The notes: a model not told the origin generated them from the letters alone. A DNA stretch of 64,000 nt from Gammaproteobacteria bacterium (GCA_026713925.1 JAPONM010000032.1:1-64000), one strand, 5' to 3'. Numbered from the stretch's first letter, positions 39,041 to 49,630 are shown. Numbers and translations are program-made.

Positions 39041-39484
39041 TTAATACGGATTCTCAACTCCCAGTCTGTGCAAAATTGCGATTTCCAGTGCTTCCATTTC
39101 CTGTGCCTGCTGGTCATTATCGTGGACATGACCCTGCAAATGCAAAATACCATGTACCAGAAGATGCGCCCAGTGTGACCGGATGTCTTTCCCCTGTGTG
39201 ACAGCTTCCTCAATAACCACCGGCGCACAAATCACGATATCTCCAAGAAAACCAGTTCCAAGTTCTTCAGGGACCGAGGCAGGAAAAGACAGGACATTTG
39301 TAGCTTCATCCTTCTTGCGGTACGTGCTGTTCAGGTGTTTTCCTTCGTCCATGCCGACAATACGCAAACAAGCATTGTCGGCAGCACCAGAGGATTGAAT
39401 ATCTCCTGCCCATCCCCTGAATTCCGACTCAGAAGGTATGTGACTATCTTCAGTTGCAATCTGGACGTCTAGCTGGATGGCCAC
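39041..39484 (-). CDS. ybeY: Endoribonuclease YbeY
   Basis: YbeY is a single-strand-specific RNase that acts in 16S rRNA maturation and ribosome quality control. The zinc site is HLLVHGILHLQGHVH, with the three ligand histidines in place although the usual GYDH is GHVH. RKKDEATNVLSFPASVP is the other family segment. The stop-to-start gap to corC is six bases. Confidence 0.94.
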   Translation of the reverse strand: MAIQLDVQIATEDSHIPSESEFRGWAGDIQSSGAADNACLRIVGMDEGKHLNSTYRKKDEATNVLSFPASVPEELGTGFLGDIVICAPVVIEEAVTQGKDIRSHWAHLLVHGILHLQGHVHDNDQQAQEMEALEIAILHRLGVENPY

Positions 39485-39499
39485 ATTTAGGAAACCCAG

Positions 39500-40462
39500 T
39501 TAGCTTGAATCACCGTCGTACGCCTTGATGATTTTCTTGACCAGCGAATGACGCACGACATCCCTGGAATTGAATTCACAAATTGAAACACCTTCGGTAT
39601 TTTTCAGAATACGCCTGACGTGTTTCAAGCCTGATTCCTTGATACTGGGCAAGTCAATTTGCGTGATGTCACCGGTTACGATGGCTTTGGAACCGAATCC
39701 AATGCGTGTCAGGAACATTTTCATCTGTTCAATAGTAGTGTTTTGTGCTTCATCCAGGATAATGTAGGCATCATTCAGGGTACGCCCGCGCATATAAGCC
39801 AGAGGAGCGATTTCGATGACATTCCTGTCAATGAGCTTGCTCACTTTTTCATACCCCAGCATCTCGTACAGCGCGTCGTACATGGGTCGCAGATACGGGT
39901 CAATCTTTTGGGCAAGATCGCCCGGCAGGAATCCCAGCCTTTCACCCGCCTCTACGGCTGGTCTTACCAGGACGAGTTTGCGAATCCTGTCCCGTTCAAG
40001 CGCTCCGACTGCACAGGCAACAGCAAGATAGGTTTTCCCGGTACCTGCCGGTCCAATGCCAAATACCAGATCACGTTCTTCAATGCATTGGACATACCGT
40101 TGCTGGTTTGCACCACGGGGTTTGACCACACCACGCTTCGTGTAGACTGTCCGACTTGAGAATCTGAGTTTCTGTTCAGCTATATTGGCAAGTTCAGACT
40201 CCTGCAAGTGCAGGTGGACATCCGAAGAAGACAGCACCTGACTTTTGGTCGTATCGTAAAGTTCTTTCAGGACCTCTACCGCTGCATTCGTTGCCTTGGC
40301 TTCACCGCTAATGGAAAACGCATTACCACGGTTATTGATTTCCACACCCAGCCGTTTTTCAAGCTGATGCAGATGTCCGTTGAGTGGCCCGCACAGGTTG
40401 GCCAGACGAGGATTGTCGGCAGGCTCCAGAAAAATATTGACGGAATAGACTTCAGTTGGCAA
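39500..40462 (-). CDS. ybeZ: PhoH-like ATPase YbeZ
   Basis: This is a P-loop ATPase and helicase-like partner of YbeY. Walker A is FGIGPAGTGKTYLAVACAVG, Walker B is NDAYIILDEAQNTTIEQMKM, and GDITQIDLPSIKESGL is the conserved sensor region. The N-terminus holds a KH-like domain (about 20-75). Length is 320. It lies between miaB and ybeY with short gaps. Confidence 0.95.
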   Translation of the reverse strand: MPTEVYSVNIFLEPADNPRLANLCGPLNGHLHQLEKRLGVEINNRGNAFSISGEAKATNAAVEVLKELYDTTKSQVLSSSDVHLHLQESELANIAEQKLRFSSRTVYTKRGVVKPRGANQQRYVQCIEERDLVFGIGPAGTGKTYLAVACAVGALERDRIRKLVLVRPAVEAGERLGFLPGDLAQKIDPYLRPMYDALYEMLGYEKVSKLIDRNVIEIAPLAYMRGRTLNDAYIILDEAQNTTIEQMKMFLTRIGFGSKAIVTGDITQIDLPSIKESGLKHVRRILKNTEGVSICEFNSRDVVRHSLVKKIIKAYDGDSS

Positions 40463-40476
40463 AAGTGCTGCTTCCT

Positions 40477-41811
40477 CTAGGAGAGTGTTTCATGATAAAC
40501 GCCTCGCAACGAATTTGAAAACACATCAGTAATCCCGAGACGAACGAACTTACCGATCACATTACCAGGTGCCTCAAAATTGACTACACGATTATTTTCG
40601 GTTCTTCCTGAATACTCAAGGGACGACTTCTTTGAGTGCCCTTCGACCAGCACCACCTGATCGGTCCCCAGCATCGCTTGTGAATGAGTGCTGGATGCAT
40701 CGCGAATGATTTCCTGCAGACGCTGCAGCCTGTATTTTTTCACGTCCTGTGTAACAGGATCTTCTAGGAATGCAGCAGGAGTTCCGGGCCTTGTGCTGTA
40801 GATGAAACTGAAAGACTGATCAAAACCAACCTCTTTCACAAAATTCACTGTCTCCTCAAAATCCTGATCCGTTTCACCAGGAAACCCGACGATGAAATCT
40901 GATGAAATGCTGATATCAGGTCGGTGCTTGCGCAATTTTTTTATTATGGACTTATACTCCAGTGCCGTGTACCCACGCTTCATAGCAGACAATACCCTGT
41001 CTGAGCCACTTTGCACCGGCAAATGCACGTGGTTCACCAGCTCAGGAACCTCCGCATACGCATTAATCAGGTTGTCCGAAAATTCTACGGGGTGAGAGCT
41101 AGTATACCGGATACGCTCGATGCCTTCGATATTGCTTACATAGTAAAGTAACAGGGAAAAATCCGCTATCTCCCCCTGCCGGTCAAGCCCGCGGTACCCG
41201 TTCACATTCTGCCCCAGCAACGTAACCTCACGCACACCTTTTTGAGCCAGCAACCCGATTTCATCCAGTACATTCTCCAGCGGTCTGCTGAACTCCTCTC
41301 CACGGGTATAAGGCACTACGCAATACGTGCAATATTTGCTGCAGCCCTCCATTATTGAAACAAGGGCGACCGGGCCACTGTGTCGAGGCTCGGGTAAACA
41401 GTCAAACTTTTCCATTTCCGGAAAAGAGATATCGACGACCACTTCCTTGTCTTCTGCCGCCTGCCTCAATAGCTCCGGCAGCCGGTGAATCGTCTGGGGG
41501 CCAAATACCACATCCACGTGTTTCGCGCGTGCAGCCAAGGCATCGCCTTCCTGGCTGGCTACACAACCCCCTACACCGATCAAGACACCTGGGTTTTTTT
41601 CTTTCAATGGCCGCCATTGCCCTAACTGTGAAAACACCTTTTCCTGTGCCTTTTCACGAATTGAGCATGTGTTGAGCAATAACACATCAGCCTTGGACAA
41701 ATCGGCGGTGACATCAAAACCGCATTCGCTGCGCAGTACGTCAAGCATCCTCGCAGAATCATACTCGTTCATCTGGCAGCCCTGTGTTTTGACAAATACT
41801 TTCTTCGACAT
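40477..41811 (-). CDS. miaB: tRNA-2-methylthio-N6-dimethylallyladenosine synthase MiaB
   Basis: MiaB adds the methylthio group to i6A37 of tRNAs. The auxiliary cluster cysteines are in [23 protein letters not shown] and GVGGCVASQ; the radical SAM cluster is [15 protein letters not shown]; a TRAM domain is at the C-terminus. Length is 444. It is the first gene of the miaB-ybeZ-ybeY-corC-lnt cluster. Confidence 0.97.
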   Translation of the reverse strand: MSKKVFVKTQGCQMNEYDSARMLDVLRSECGFDVTADLSKADVLLLNTCSIREKAQEKVFSQLGQWRPLKEKNPGVLIGVGGCVASQEGDALAARAKHVDVVFGPQTIHRLPELLRQAAEDKEVVVDISFPEMEKFDCLPEPRHSGPVALVSIMEGCSKYCTYCVVPYTRGEEFSRPLENVLDEIGLLAQKGVREVTLLGQNVNGYRGLDRQGEIADFSLLLYYVSNIEGIERIRYTSSHPVEFSDNLINAYAEVPELVNHVHLPVQSGSDRVLSAMKRGYTALEYKSIIKKLRKHRPDISISSDFIVGFPGETDQDFEETVNFVKEVGFDQSFSFIYSTRPGTPAAFLEDPVTQDVKKYRLQRLQEIIRDASSTHSQAMLGTDQVVLVEGHSKKSSLEYSGRTENNRVVNFEAPGNVIGKFVRLGITDVFSNSLRGVYHETLS

Positions 41812-42138
41812 CGAGATTTTGTTAAGTAAGATCTACATCTTCAGTGTACGGGATTCTCAGTATAATTCCTGACTGCACCTTGAAGCCAGTCGGGATGATC
41901 ATTGCAAGCAGTTAATTGACCTTAGTCATCAAAAAAATGAGGTAAAACTCAAAGCTGAAACTATGCCATTGCCCTACGATTGCCAACAAGTCCTCTGAAC
42001 CGTTGCTGATTCCGTATCAAGCTAATCATCAACCGAGTTCCGCTTCACGGGATATACTCCCGTTTCGATAGCCTGCTAAAATAGTTAACCTGAGGTATCC
42101 ATGGATCCATCCGGACCAGATTCTGAACGCAAAAAATC
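41812..42138. other. Divergent intergenic region, miaB / FkbM
   Basis: About 330 bases separate divergent genes. The region must hold the miaB promoter and that of the FkbM gene. I see a small hairpin (ACGGGA-TATAC-TCCCGT, 42047-42063), a possible -10 TAAAAT near 42077 without a good -35, and a short leader frame at 42101. There is no convincing gene. Confidence 0.5.
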
Positions 42139-42142
42139 ATGA
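42101..42142 (+). CDS. Possible 13-residue leader ORF before FkbM gene
   Basis: An ATG at 42101, preceded by TGAGG, opens a frame MDPSGPDSERKKS whose stop overlaps the methyltransferase ATG (ATGA). It may be a coupling leader, a relic, or chance. No homology is recognised. Confidence 0.3.
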   Translation: MDPSGPDSERKKS

Positions 42143-42963
42143 AAATCAAAAACATGTTTCAATTTTTGGGTTTTCGTGGGAAATCCAGCCACTATGCTTA
42201 CCAAATCCGTGATGTGCATTTAGGAGATACAACTGTTCATTTCGCACGATGGTTACACCCACATCGCAATGAAGCAAAAAAAACAGTGACGGCCCAAGAG
42301 GTCGAGACATATCAAAAAATTCTAGAGGAAGGAGATTTCTGCATTGATATAGGTGCACATACAGGAGACTCAACGATGCCCATGGCCCTTGCCGTAGGGA
42401 ATTGCGGTTGCGTTTTAGCACTTGAGCCCAACCCATTCGTTTACCATGTTCTAGAGAAAAATGCTCGAACAAATACTCATATTGTCAACATAAAGACAAT
42501 GATGGCTGCAGCAACTACCACTGAAGGATTCATGGAATTCGAGTATTCCGATGCCGGCTTTTGCAACGGTGGTCGCCACGAAGGAATTCCTACTATCAAG
42601 CATGGGCACCCATTTAAATTAGAAGTATTCTGTGTGAATTTGAAAAAAGAGCTGTTTGAAGATTACTCCGAAATGCTGCCACGATTGAAATTCATCAAGG
42701 TGGATACAGAAGGCTATGATCTGCATGTTTTGGAGTCTATCCACGACATAATCAGGGCCTACAAACCGATTATCAAAGCCGAAGTCTTCAAAAATACTGA
42801 CAGTACATACCGCAAAAATCTGCTCTCTTTCTTTCTGGACCTTGGCTACCGTGTATACAAGATAACCGAAGAACCAATTGGTACAGGACCTCTTGTAACC
42901 GAAGAAAACCTTGATGAGTGGCAGCACTACGATATTTTGTGCAGACCAGGTGAAGCAATATAG
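42139..42963 (+). CDS. FkbM-family methyltransferase
   Basis: The 274-residue protein has a SAM-binding segment DFCIDIGAHTGDSTMPMALA with ALEPNPFVYHVLEKN, and the FkbM hallmark LKFIKVDTEGYDLHVLESIH. Such enzymes O-methylate sugars or other small groups on surface glycans and natural products. No signal or membrane span is seen. It stands alone on the plus strand between miaB and ssb, with no adjacent glycosyltransferase, so the substrate is unknown. The lone placement in a housekeeping region suggests acquisition. Confidence 0.85.
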   Translation: MKIKNMFQFLGFRGKSSHYAYQIRDVHLGDTTVHFARWLHPHRNEAKKTVTAQEVETYQKILEEGDFCIDIGAHTGDSTMPMALAVGNCGCVLALEPNPFVYHVLEKNARTNTHIVNIKTMMAAATTTEGFMEFEYSDAGFCNGGRHEGIPTIKHGHPFKLEVFCVNLKKELFEDYSEMLPRLKFIKVDTEGYDLHVLESIHDIIRAYKPIIKAEVFKNTDSTYRKNLLSFFLDLGYRVYKITEEPIGTGPLVTEENLDEWQHYDILCRPGEAI

Positions 42964-43187
42964 TCGCCGGTCAATCTATCTCCACCCAGAGCACATTCAG
43001 TGCTTGTAATTTTTCTCACGAGCCAAGCCTGTAACAACCCCAAAACTGCAGCCCAATGCATCACTGGGTATCATGTCTGGAATTTCCAAGCAGATTCCAG
43101 CCAGAACTAAGAGCCTAGGCCCAAGCTTAAGCAAGTCAGGCTAAATCAAGTGCGATTAAATTTCTTCTTTATGTATCCGGCCACTGT

Positions 43188-43622
43188 CTAGAAAGGAATA
43201 TCGTCGTCAAAATCATCAGCTGGTGAGTTGGCAGTGGCTTGTCCCGAATCTGATTTCGGAACCTCTTGCATTGTCGTTGTACTCCCCTTGCTGCCCAGCA
43301 TCTGCATATCGTTGGCAACAATTTCAGTAGTGTAGCGTTCATTACCGCCTTGGTCCTGCCATTTGCGGGTTTGCAATCTTCCTTCCACATAGACCTGTGA
43401 ACCTTTTCTCAGGTACTCACCTGCAATTTCTGCCAACCTGCGAAAAAACACTACACGGTGCCACTCAGTTCTCTCTACTTTTTCACCTGTATTCTTATCA
43501 TTCCAAGATTCAGTCGTAGCCACGCTAATATTGCATACGGCCTGGCCGCTTGGCGTGTACTTCACCTCGGGGTTCTGCCCAAGATGACCAATCAATATCG
43601 CTTTGTTTATGCCTCTTGCCAT
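43188..43622 (-). CDS. ssb: Single-stranded DNA-binding protein SSB
   Basis: SSB protects single-stranded DNA and recruits repair proteins. The 144-residue protein starts [20 protein letters not shown], has the OB-fold segments [20 protein letters not shown] and [19 protein letters not shown], and ends in the acidic tip DFDDDIPF used for partner binding. In many gammaproteobacteria it is next to uvrA; here two kinase-like genes lie between. Confidence 0.97.
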   Translation of the reverse strand: MARGINKAILIGHLGQNPEVKYTPSGQAVCNISVATTESWNDKNTGEKVERTEWHRVVFFRRLAEIAGEYLRKGSQVYVEGRLQTRKWQDQGGNERYTTEIVANDMQMLGSKGSTTTMQEVPKSDSGQATANSPADDFDDDIPF

Positions 43623-43778
43623 TTCAATGTCCTGTTGGATGTATTTATAAGGGCTCCGTTGTATTTTACGAAAATATCAAGCAGAGCATATTTAAAATTG
43701 GATTCCCCACAAATTTTGAACAAATAATATACAAATGCAGTCAGTTATGAACGACAGGACAACCAAGGTCTATGGCAA

Positions 43779-44447
43779 CTAGTCCCTCACAGCTGTTCCA
43801 GACAGTTGTTGCTGTTCTCCTGCCCGTTTCCAGCTCCTCAGACTCCTATAGTCCCTGCGCGACTTTTTGCTCAAGCCCGCTTTGATACCGAATGCTATAA
43901 ACGGATTGGGGGGGCTCATATGCTGTGGCAGTATATTGAAATCATACAGCCTGGGCATCCAAACTCCCTTCCTTTGAATCACTATAATGTTTGCCATACT
44001 GATATCTATATCATGTACTCCATATGCTTCAGCAGACCTGACAATCTCATAGCCGGCCGCTAAAACTTCCTCAGGGAGATACCCTGACCTGAAAATCAAC
44101 TGCTTGAGCGTGATGCCATCCACATACTCTTGTACAAACGAATGTGTAAAGCCGCTGCCGTGTGGAAATTTCTTGTACGGAATAGCAATGTAGGGTCTTA
44201 TCGCATCAATGGCATACAAAATAGAATTGCGTTCAAACTCAAATTCAGCAATGTCAATATTGCATTTTCTGCGATACTTTTCGATAAACTCTTTTCGATA
44301 TACCTTGATAACGACATCCTTTCTGTTGTATTCACCCTTGTAGGAAAAAGAGCGTCTGCCTCTCCCAAGAAAGCCTGTTACCTGTACTTCATCCGGCAAA
44401 ATAAGATCCTGTTGCAACTCAATCTCAAGTGCCTTTAAAGTGTTCAT
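43779..44447 (-). CDS. Small kinase-fold protein (LPS-kinase/YrbL-like)
   Basis: The 222-residue protein has a compact kinase fold: glycine-rich loop TGFLGRGRRSFSYKGEY, ATP lysine in KDVVIKVYRKEF, catalytic loop GVHDIDISMANIIVIQ (HxDxxxxN) and a metal-site LYDFNILPQH in place of DFG. All essential residues are present, so it is likely active. It resembles YrbL and lipopolysaccharide core kinases. The C-terminus is basic (KKSRRDYRSLRSWKR). The start is taken as the ATG at 44447 (MNTLKALEIE). It is divergent from the next kinase-like gene; the substrate is unknown. Confidence 0.7.
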   Translation of the reverse strand: MNTLKALEIELQQDLILPDEVQVTGFLGRGRRSFSYKGEYNRKDVVIKVYRKEFIEKYRRKCNIDIAEFEFERNSILYAIDAIRPYIAIPYKKFPHGSGFTHSFVQEYVDGITLKQLIFRSGYLPEEVLAAGYEIVRSAEAYGVHDIDISMANIIVIQRKGVWMPRLYDFNILPQHMSPPNPFIAFGIKAGLSKKSRRDYRSLRSWKRAGEQQQLSGTAVRD

Positions 44448-44482
44448 GTTCTTGAATATGACCATAGCAAAATAGGCATTTT

Positions 44483-44511
44483 TTGAACTCGTACAGGCAA
44501 AGCTGTAAAAT
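44483..44511 (+). promoter_or_regulatory. Putative promoter of plus-strand kinase gene
   Basis: TTGAAC at 44483-44488 and TAAAAT at 44506-44511 are separated by 17 bases, giving a start near 44518 and a leader of about 57 bases before the GTG at 44575. It lies in the 127-base gap between the two divergent kinase genes. Confidence 0.4.
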
Positions 44512-44574
44512 TCAACTCGTATCCCCCAGCACCTATTACGCCATTATAGCCCACCTGGAAAAGCAGCCTACAAA

Positions 44575-45468
44575 GTGAATAAGCAGACCTATTCACATGG
44601 AAAACTCCTGACTAGCAAGGCCTTTCCGTCACATAAATTGACGGAGCAATGGATACAGGACAAACACTTCCTCAAATGCGAAACTACCGAATTGCTGCTT
44701 GGCAAGAAAAGTAGAAAACGAAACAAGCTGTATTGCTTCTACTATTTGCCGACTGGCTGCAATGTGATCATGAAGGTTTCCCAGATCAGTGAGGACTACA
44801 GGTTTCGAAGAAAAGTAAATCTTTTCATTACAAGCTTGTTCAAGGATTATAACTATAGAAGCTATATTGGCAGCATGCGTCTGCACCATGCCAACGTCGA
44901 CACAATCAAACCGATTGCCTACTGGACCTTCAAGCGGTCATGGCTAAATCGTAAAAGTTACATCCTATATCAAAAAGTTGAGGATAAGCTTACCGTATCT
45001 GAACTGTGCAACAACATCGACCAATCCAACGGGCCCAACAAGGATGAACTGGTCAACACAATCGCTATTCGATGCGTTGAAATCGTCAAGAAAATTCATG
45101 CAGCCAACATCCGTCACGATGACCCGCATGGCGGAAACATTTTGACCAACCTGAACTATCAAGATGTAACCGAACTCGGTACAGAGAACATCAATAACGC
45201 AAGATTCACATTGATCGACAATGACCGTTGTACATCTGCCCGCACCTTGCCGAAAGCTTTGAAACGGTTTTTTGATCTGAAATGTTTGGTCAGATTGAGC
45301 GTGTGCGGACTCTCACGACAAAAGCTGCTGCAGCTATACCTGGGAGAAGAATACAAAGCGTACTGGTGGTATGTATTGAGCTTTTGGAGTTCAGGCGGAT
45401 TCAGTGTGCGCAAACGCATCAATTCCGTGCTGAAACAGGTTTTCCATCCTTCCATGCGTGCTGTGTAG
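44575..45468 (+). CDS. Lipopolysaccharide kinase (InaA/WaaP-like) family protein
   Basis: The 297-residue protein has the ATP lysine in NVIMKVSQI, the catalytic loop IRHDDPHGGNILTNL (HxDxxxxN) and the metal Asp in FTLIDNDRCTSA, the usual pattern for Kdo/heptose kinases and the InaA family. The C-terminal part is hydrophobic and basic (YWWYVLSFWSSGG). A GTG at 44575 is the start. It diverges from a second, shorter kinase-like gene and is followed by uvrA. It probably phosphorylates a lipid-linked sugar; this is inferred. Confidence 0.72.
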   Translation: MNKQTYSHGKLLTSKAFPSHKLTEQWIQDKHFLKCETTELLLGKKSRKRNKLYCFYYLPTGCNVIMKVSQISEDYRFRRKVNLFITSLFKDYNYRSYIGSMRLHHANVDTIKPIAYWTFKRSWLNRKSYILYQKVEDKLTVSELCNNIDQSNGPNKDELVNTIAIRCVEIVKKIHAANIRHDDPHGGNILTNLNYQDVTELGTENINNARFTLIDNDRCTSARTLPKALKRFFDLKCLVRLSVCGLSRQKLLQLYLGEEYKAYWWYVLSFWSSGGFSVRKRINSVLKQVFHPSMRAV

Positions 45469-45861
45469 CCTGCTTATGTGACCTTCAACTTCAAGCCTGC
45501 GGGAGCCTTCCCAGTACACAAGCAGCAAAAACAGTGCTGCAAGGGCAGTTATCCCGATTAGCTCAAAAGTCTCAAACGTTCAGCTTCACGTGACCAAGTT
45601 ACGCATCATACTGGCATACAGACCTGTAACATTCGTTTGTGCAATATACTATGGCTAGTATCCTTGCCCACACCCGTGTTTGCAATCACATCTATTACAT
45701 CACGACACGATGTCAAAAACGTTCAACACACTCTCGTACCGGCACAATCATATATAATCCAGCGTGTAACAAGTTATTTCTGAAGCTTAGAATACCCATG
45801 CTTTGCATCCCGGGTGAGCAAACACGTGCATTGATTTATTGTGTCGGCCACAATTGAAATT
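45469..45861. other. Intergenic region upstream of uvrA
   Basis: About 390 bases before uvrA hold no convincing gene. A TATAAT at 45753-45758 may be a uvrA -10 box, but no good -35 accompanies it. I found no LexA box with the right CTG-N10-CAG spacing. Confidence 0.5.
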
Positions 45862-48732
45862 ATGAAACAAATCAGCATCCGGGGTGCACGGACACATAAT
45901 CTTCAAAATATCGATATTGACATTCCTCGCGATGAACTTATTGTCATCACAGGCCTATCTGGCTCAGGGAAGTCATCACTAGCTTTTGATACGATTTTTG
46001 CGGAAGGCCAGCGCAGATATGTTGAATCTCTGTCGGCCTATGCGCGTCAGTTCCTGGCACGCATGGAAAAGCCAGACATAGATTCCATTGACGGATTGTC
46101 ACCTTCCATTTCCATCGAACAAAAATCAAGCTCGCACAATCCGCGGTCAACGGTCGGGACCATCACTGAAATCAATGACTATCTCCGCCTGCTGTATGCA
46201 CGTGCCGGTATACCACGCTGTCCAACCCATCACATCGACCTGCATACACAAACTATCAGTCAGATGGTGGACAAAGTCTTGTCGTTGGAAAACGGAAAAA
46301 AGCTGATGCTTCTGGCACCTATCATACAAAACCGCAAAGGTGAGCATGCACAGGTTTTAGCAAGGCTACAAGCACAAGGCTTTTCCCGTGCACGCATTGA
46401 CAACGAAGTATACGAACTGGATGTGGTACCCAAGCTTGGGCTGAGGCGCAAGCACACGATTGAAGTCATCGTGGACAGATTTAAAGTGAGGGAAGATATG
46501 AGGCTTCGGCTGGCGGAATCTTTTGAGACAGCACTCAAACTTGCCGACGGTATAGCCATTGTCCAGTCCATGGACAACCCTGGTGAAGCTGAACTGGTGT
46601 TCTCGGCAAAATTTGCATGCCCAAAATGCGGTTACAGCTTGAGTGAACTGGAGCCTCGACTTTTTTCTTTCAATAACCCGATGGGCGCATGCTCAGCGTG
46701 TGATGGTCTGGGTGTGGAGGAGTTTTTTGACCCTGAGCTCGTGATCATGAATCAAAAAATCAGCTTGGCTGGAGGTGCAATTCGTGGCTGGGACCGGAGA
46801 AATCCATATTACTTTAATTTAATTCAATCACTTGCAAGGCATTACGGATTTGAAATCGAGATCCCCTGGGGCGAACTGGATAAAAAAATCAGGGACATCA
46901 TTTTGTACGGCAGCGAAGATGAAGTGATTCAGTTCAAATACACGAATGAAAAAGGAAAGTCCTATCTGCGCCAGCACACATTCGAAGGCATTATTCCCAA
47001 CATGGAACGGCGTTTCCATGAAACCGGATCAAGTGCTGTTCGTGAAGAACTAAGCAAATTCCTTACAACACAGGTTTGCCAGGCATGCAACGGCGACCGG
47101 TTAAACACCGAAGCACGCCACGTATTCATCAATAACTACAATCTCCCGACAGTCACTTCATGGTCTACGGAAGATGCGCTTGACTTCTTTAGCAGCCTCA
47201 GCCTTTCCGGCCATCTTGTCACGGTTGGTGAAAAAATCATCCATGAAATCATGCAACGCCTTGGGTTTCTTGTGAATGTCGGCCTAGACTATCTGGCTCT
47301 CGATCGTACAGCAGATACATTATCGGGCGGAGAATTACAACGTATCCGACTTGCCAGCCAGATTGGCTCGGGACTGACAGGTGTCATGTACATACTGGAT
47401 GAACCCTCAATAGGTCTGCACCAGCGTGACAACAGACGCCTTATCAAAACTCTGTACTACCTGCGGGACCTCGGTAATACCGTGATTGTGGTTGAGCATG
47501 ACGAAGAAGCGATACGAAGTGCTGACCATGTTGTTGACATGGGACCAGGGGCAGGCATTCATGGTGGCAGGCTTGTAGCTCAAGGCACGCCGACTGAGAT
47601 TGAAAAAAATCCAGCCTCACTGACCGGACAATACCTGTCTGGAAAACGCACGATTCCGCTACCGAAGATTCGCCTGCCATTCCAAAAGAATAAAGCCATC
47701 AGGGTCATTCAGGCACACGGCAACAACCTGCAGGATATTACAGTAAGTATTCCTTTGGGATTAATGACAGTAGTAACGGGCGTTTCCGGTTCAGGAAAAT
47801 CGACTTTGGTGAATGACACTTTGTACAGGTATTGCATGCGCTATCTACACAACTCTGGCACTCTTCCTGCAGCATGCACTGAAATTCAGGGACTGGAACA
47901 AATTGACAAGGTGGTGGACATTGACCAGAACCCAATCGGACGCACTCCTCGCTCCAACCCTGCCACGTACACAGGTCTGTTCACCCCCATACGTGAACTG
48001 TTTGCAAACATCCCTGAAGCGCGGTCACGCGGCTATGCACCAGGCCGCTTCAGCTTCAATGTTAAAGGTGGCCGCTGTGAAGCATGCCGTGGGGACGGTG
48101 TAATCAAAGTGGAAATGCACTTTCTGCCGGATATTTTTGTTCCGTGCGATGTATGTCAAGGAAAACGCTACAATCGTGAAACACTGGAAATACGTTACAA
48201 AGGCAAAAATATCCACCAAGTACTGGAAATGACCGTTGAAGATGCTTTCATTTTTTTTGAAGCAATTCCTGTTGTCAAACGCAGATTGCAAACATTGATG
48301 GACGTTGGCCTCTCGTACATCACATTGGGGCAAAGTGCTACAACATTGTCAGGTGGGGAAGCCCAGCGCGTGAAACTGTCACGAGAATTATCCAAGCGCA
48401 GTACTGGAAAAACACTTTATTTACTGGACGAGCCCACTACAGGTCTTCATTTTCATGACGTCGAACAGCTATTGAATGTATTGCATTATTTGCGAGACCA
48501 GGGAAATACAATCATAGTCATCGAACATAACCTTGATATTGTCAAAACTGCGGACTGGATTATCGATTTGGGTCCTGAGGGAGGTAACCGGGGTGGCCAA
48601 GTTATCGCAGTTGGGCCACCGGAAAAAGTCGCCTTTTCAAAAAAATCATTTACCGGCCAATACTTGAAACAGATTTTTTCCAATCACTTTCCAAGCAGTG
48701 ACAGTACACCAGATTTGACCATAGCCTCGTAG
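45862..48732 (+). CDS. uvrA: Excinuclease ABC subunit A
   Basis: UvrA is the damage-recognition ATPase of nucleotide excision repair. Two ABC modules are present: Walker A motifs [20 protein letters not shown] and [16 protein letters not shown], signatures [19 protein letters not shown] and [15 protein letters not shown]. Zinc modules are [10 protein letters not shown] with [16 protein letters not shown], and CEACRGDG with CDVCQGKRY. Length is 956 from the ATG at 45862; a GTG at 45841 is in frame. It is convergent with the SAM hydroxide adenosyltransferase gene. Confidence 0.98.
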   Translation: MKQISIRGARTHNLQNIDIDIPRDELIVITGLSGSGKSSLAFDTIFAEGQRRYVESLSAYARQFLARMEKPDIDSIDGLSPSISIEQKSSSHNPRSTVGTITEINDYLRLLYARAGIPRCPTHHIDLHTQTISQMVDKVLSLENGKKLMLLAPIIQNRKGEHAQVLARLQAQGFSRARIDNEVYELDVVPKLGLRRKHTIEVIVDRFKVREDMRLRLAESFETALKLADGIAIVQSMDNPGEAELVFSAKFACPKCGYSLSELEPRLFSFNNPMGACSACDGLGVEEFFDPELVIMNQKISLAGGAIRGWDRRNPYYFNLIQSLARHYGFEIEIPWGELDKKIRDIILYGSEDEVIQFKYTNEKGKSYLRQHTFEGIIPNMERRFHETGSSAVREELSKFLTTQVCQACNGDRLNTEARHVFINNYNLPTVTSWSTEDALDFFSSLSLSGHLVTVGEKIIHEIMQRLGFLVNVGLDYLALDRTADTLSGGELQRIRLASQIGSGLTGVMYILDEPSIGLHQRDNRRLIKTLYYLRDLGNTVIVVEHDEEAIRSADHVVDMGPGAGIHGGRLVAQGTPTEIEKNPASLTGQYLSGKRTIPLPKIRLPFQKNKAIRVIQAHGNNLQDITVSIPLGLMTVVTGVSGSGKSTLVNDTLYRYCMRYLHNSGTLPAACTEIQGLEQIDKVVDIDQNPIGRTPRSNPATYTGLFTPIRELFANIPEARSRGYAPGRFSFNVKGGRCEACRGDGVIKVEMHFLPDIFVPCDVCQGKRYNRETLEIRYKGKNIHQVLEMTVEDAFIFFEAIPVVKRRLQTLMDVGLSYITLGQSATTLSGGEAQRVKLSRELSKRSTGKTLYLLDEPTTGLHFHDVEQLLNVLHYLRDQGNTIIVIEHNLDIVKTADWIIDLGPEGGNRGGQVIAVGPPEKVAFSKKSFTGQYLKQIFSNHFPSSDSTPDLTIAS

Positions 48733-48814
48733 CGCATGCATACAACTTCGATTTATCCTTATTCATGATTACAAAAACAGCCGCCTACTCATGCCCCGCG
48801 ACACATTTGATAGC

Positions 48815-49546
48815 CTAATTTAGAATAATCTTGTCCCCGATTGACAGTTGAAATTTTTCTGCGGCCGATCCACCATTAACCGCTATTTCAACAAGATTGT
48901 TTGAATTGCAGTACCAGAAACCCTCTCCCTTGTGCACGCAATAGAATGCCTCGGCGTACCTGATACCCTGGCCATTGACTCTCAATACCTGATTGATACT
49001 GGATGAATGGAACAAGATCCCCGTCAATCCATTGCCAAAGTGGTCAATATGTATAACTTCATTAAGGCTGTCCGGCCATTCGGTTCCGTCAAGTACTGTG
49101 ACAGGTACAGGTTTCAGGTCTGGTCTTGAACCGGAAACGATTTGTGCAGCAACAGGTGCAAAAATATCTCGCCCATGAAACGTTTTGGATATAGGTTCTT
49201 TTGATAAAAGGATTTCAAACAACCCAATTTCAGACAGCTTTCTGGACACGATGGAAAACAGGCCATTATCAGGTCCTGTAAAGGTATACCCGTCACCTTC
49301 CAGTACAACTGGAGCCCGGTCGGACCCGACTCCGGGGTCCACTACACCCACAACAACGGATTGTTCAGGGATATGCTCCAGAAGGCTTGCGAGCACATAT
49401 GCAGAAGCCCTGGGGTTCATTGCTGGCAATTCGTGAACCAGGTCGATCACTTTTGCCTCAGGTGCAATGCTGTAAATGGCTGATTTGAGCTGGCCGACAT
49501 AGGCACCTGTTGGCCCGTAGTCTGTTGCTAATACTATCGGTCGCAT
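48815..49546 (-). CDS. SAM hydroxide adenosyltransferase (DUF62)
   Basis: Members hydrolyse S-adenosylmethionine to adenosine and methionine, and are related to fluorinase and chlorinase. Key segments are VLATDYGPTGAYVGQLKSAI, VVGVVDPGVGSDRAPVVLEG and YTFTGPDNGLFSIVSRKL; the C-terminal domain ends with NSNNLVEIAVNGGSAAEKFQ. The start MRPIVLATDYG at 49546 fits the family; a longer frame reaches 49585 but would run into the terminator of the alpha operon. It is separated from rplQ by that terminator. Confidence 0.9.
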   Translation of the reverse strand: MRPIVLATDYGPTGAYVGQLKSAIYSIAPEAKVIDLVHELPAMNPRASAYVLASLLEHIPEQSVVVGVVDPGVGSDRAPVVLEGDGYTFTGPDNGLFSIVSRKLSEIGLFEILLSKEPISKTFHGRDIFAPVAAQIVSGSRPDLKPVPVTVLDGTEWPDSLNEVIHIDHFGNGLTGILFHSSSINQVLRVNGQGIRYAEAFYCVHKGEGFWYCNSNNLVEIAVNGGSAAEKFQLSIGDKIILN

Positions 49547-49583
49547 GGCTGTACGGAGCTGGGAGCCTTTTATTAGCGCAGAC

Positions 49584-49608
49584 AAAAAAGCCAGGTCTCG
49601 CCTGGCTT
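49584..49608 (-). terminator. Rho-independent terminator of the alpha operon
   Basis: On the minus strand AAGCCAGG-CGAGA-CCTGGCTT is followed directly by TTTT, an 8-bp stem with a T run, 23 bases after the rplQ stop. Confidence 0.9.
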
Positions 49609-49630
49609 GGATATATTATCAGTCGACCTG

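Noticed and set aside
43075-43110. Inverted repeat CTGGAAT/ATTCCAG between the FkbM gene and ssb as a bidirectional terminator
   Set aside because: The stem is only 7 bp with a 10-base loop and no T run on either strand.
43000-43187. A gene in the gap between the FkbM gene and ssb
   Set aside because: No frame of useful length or family similarity was found in either strand.
43779-45468. HipA-type toxin or toxin-antitoxin pair for the two kinase-like genes
   Set aside because: Neither has a HipB-like DNA-binding partner, and the HxDxxxxN patterns fit lipopolysaccharide kinases better.
45590-45640. A LexA-like site upstream of uvrA (CTGGCATACAGACCTG)
   Set aside because: The half sites do not have the CTG-N10-CAG spacing; SOS control cannot be supported.
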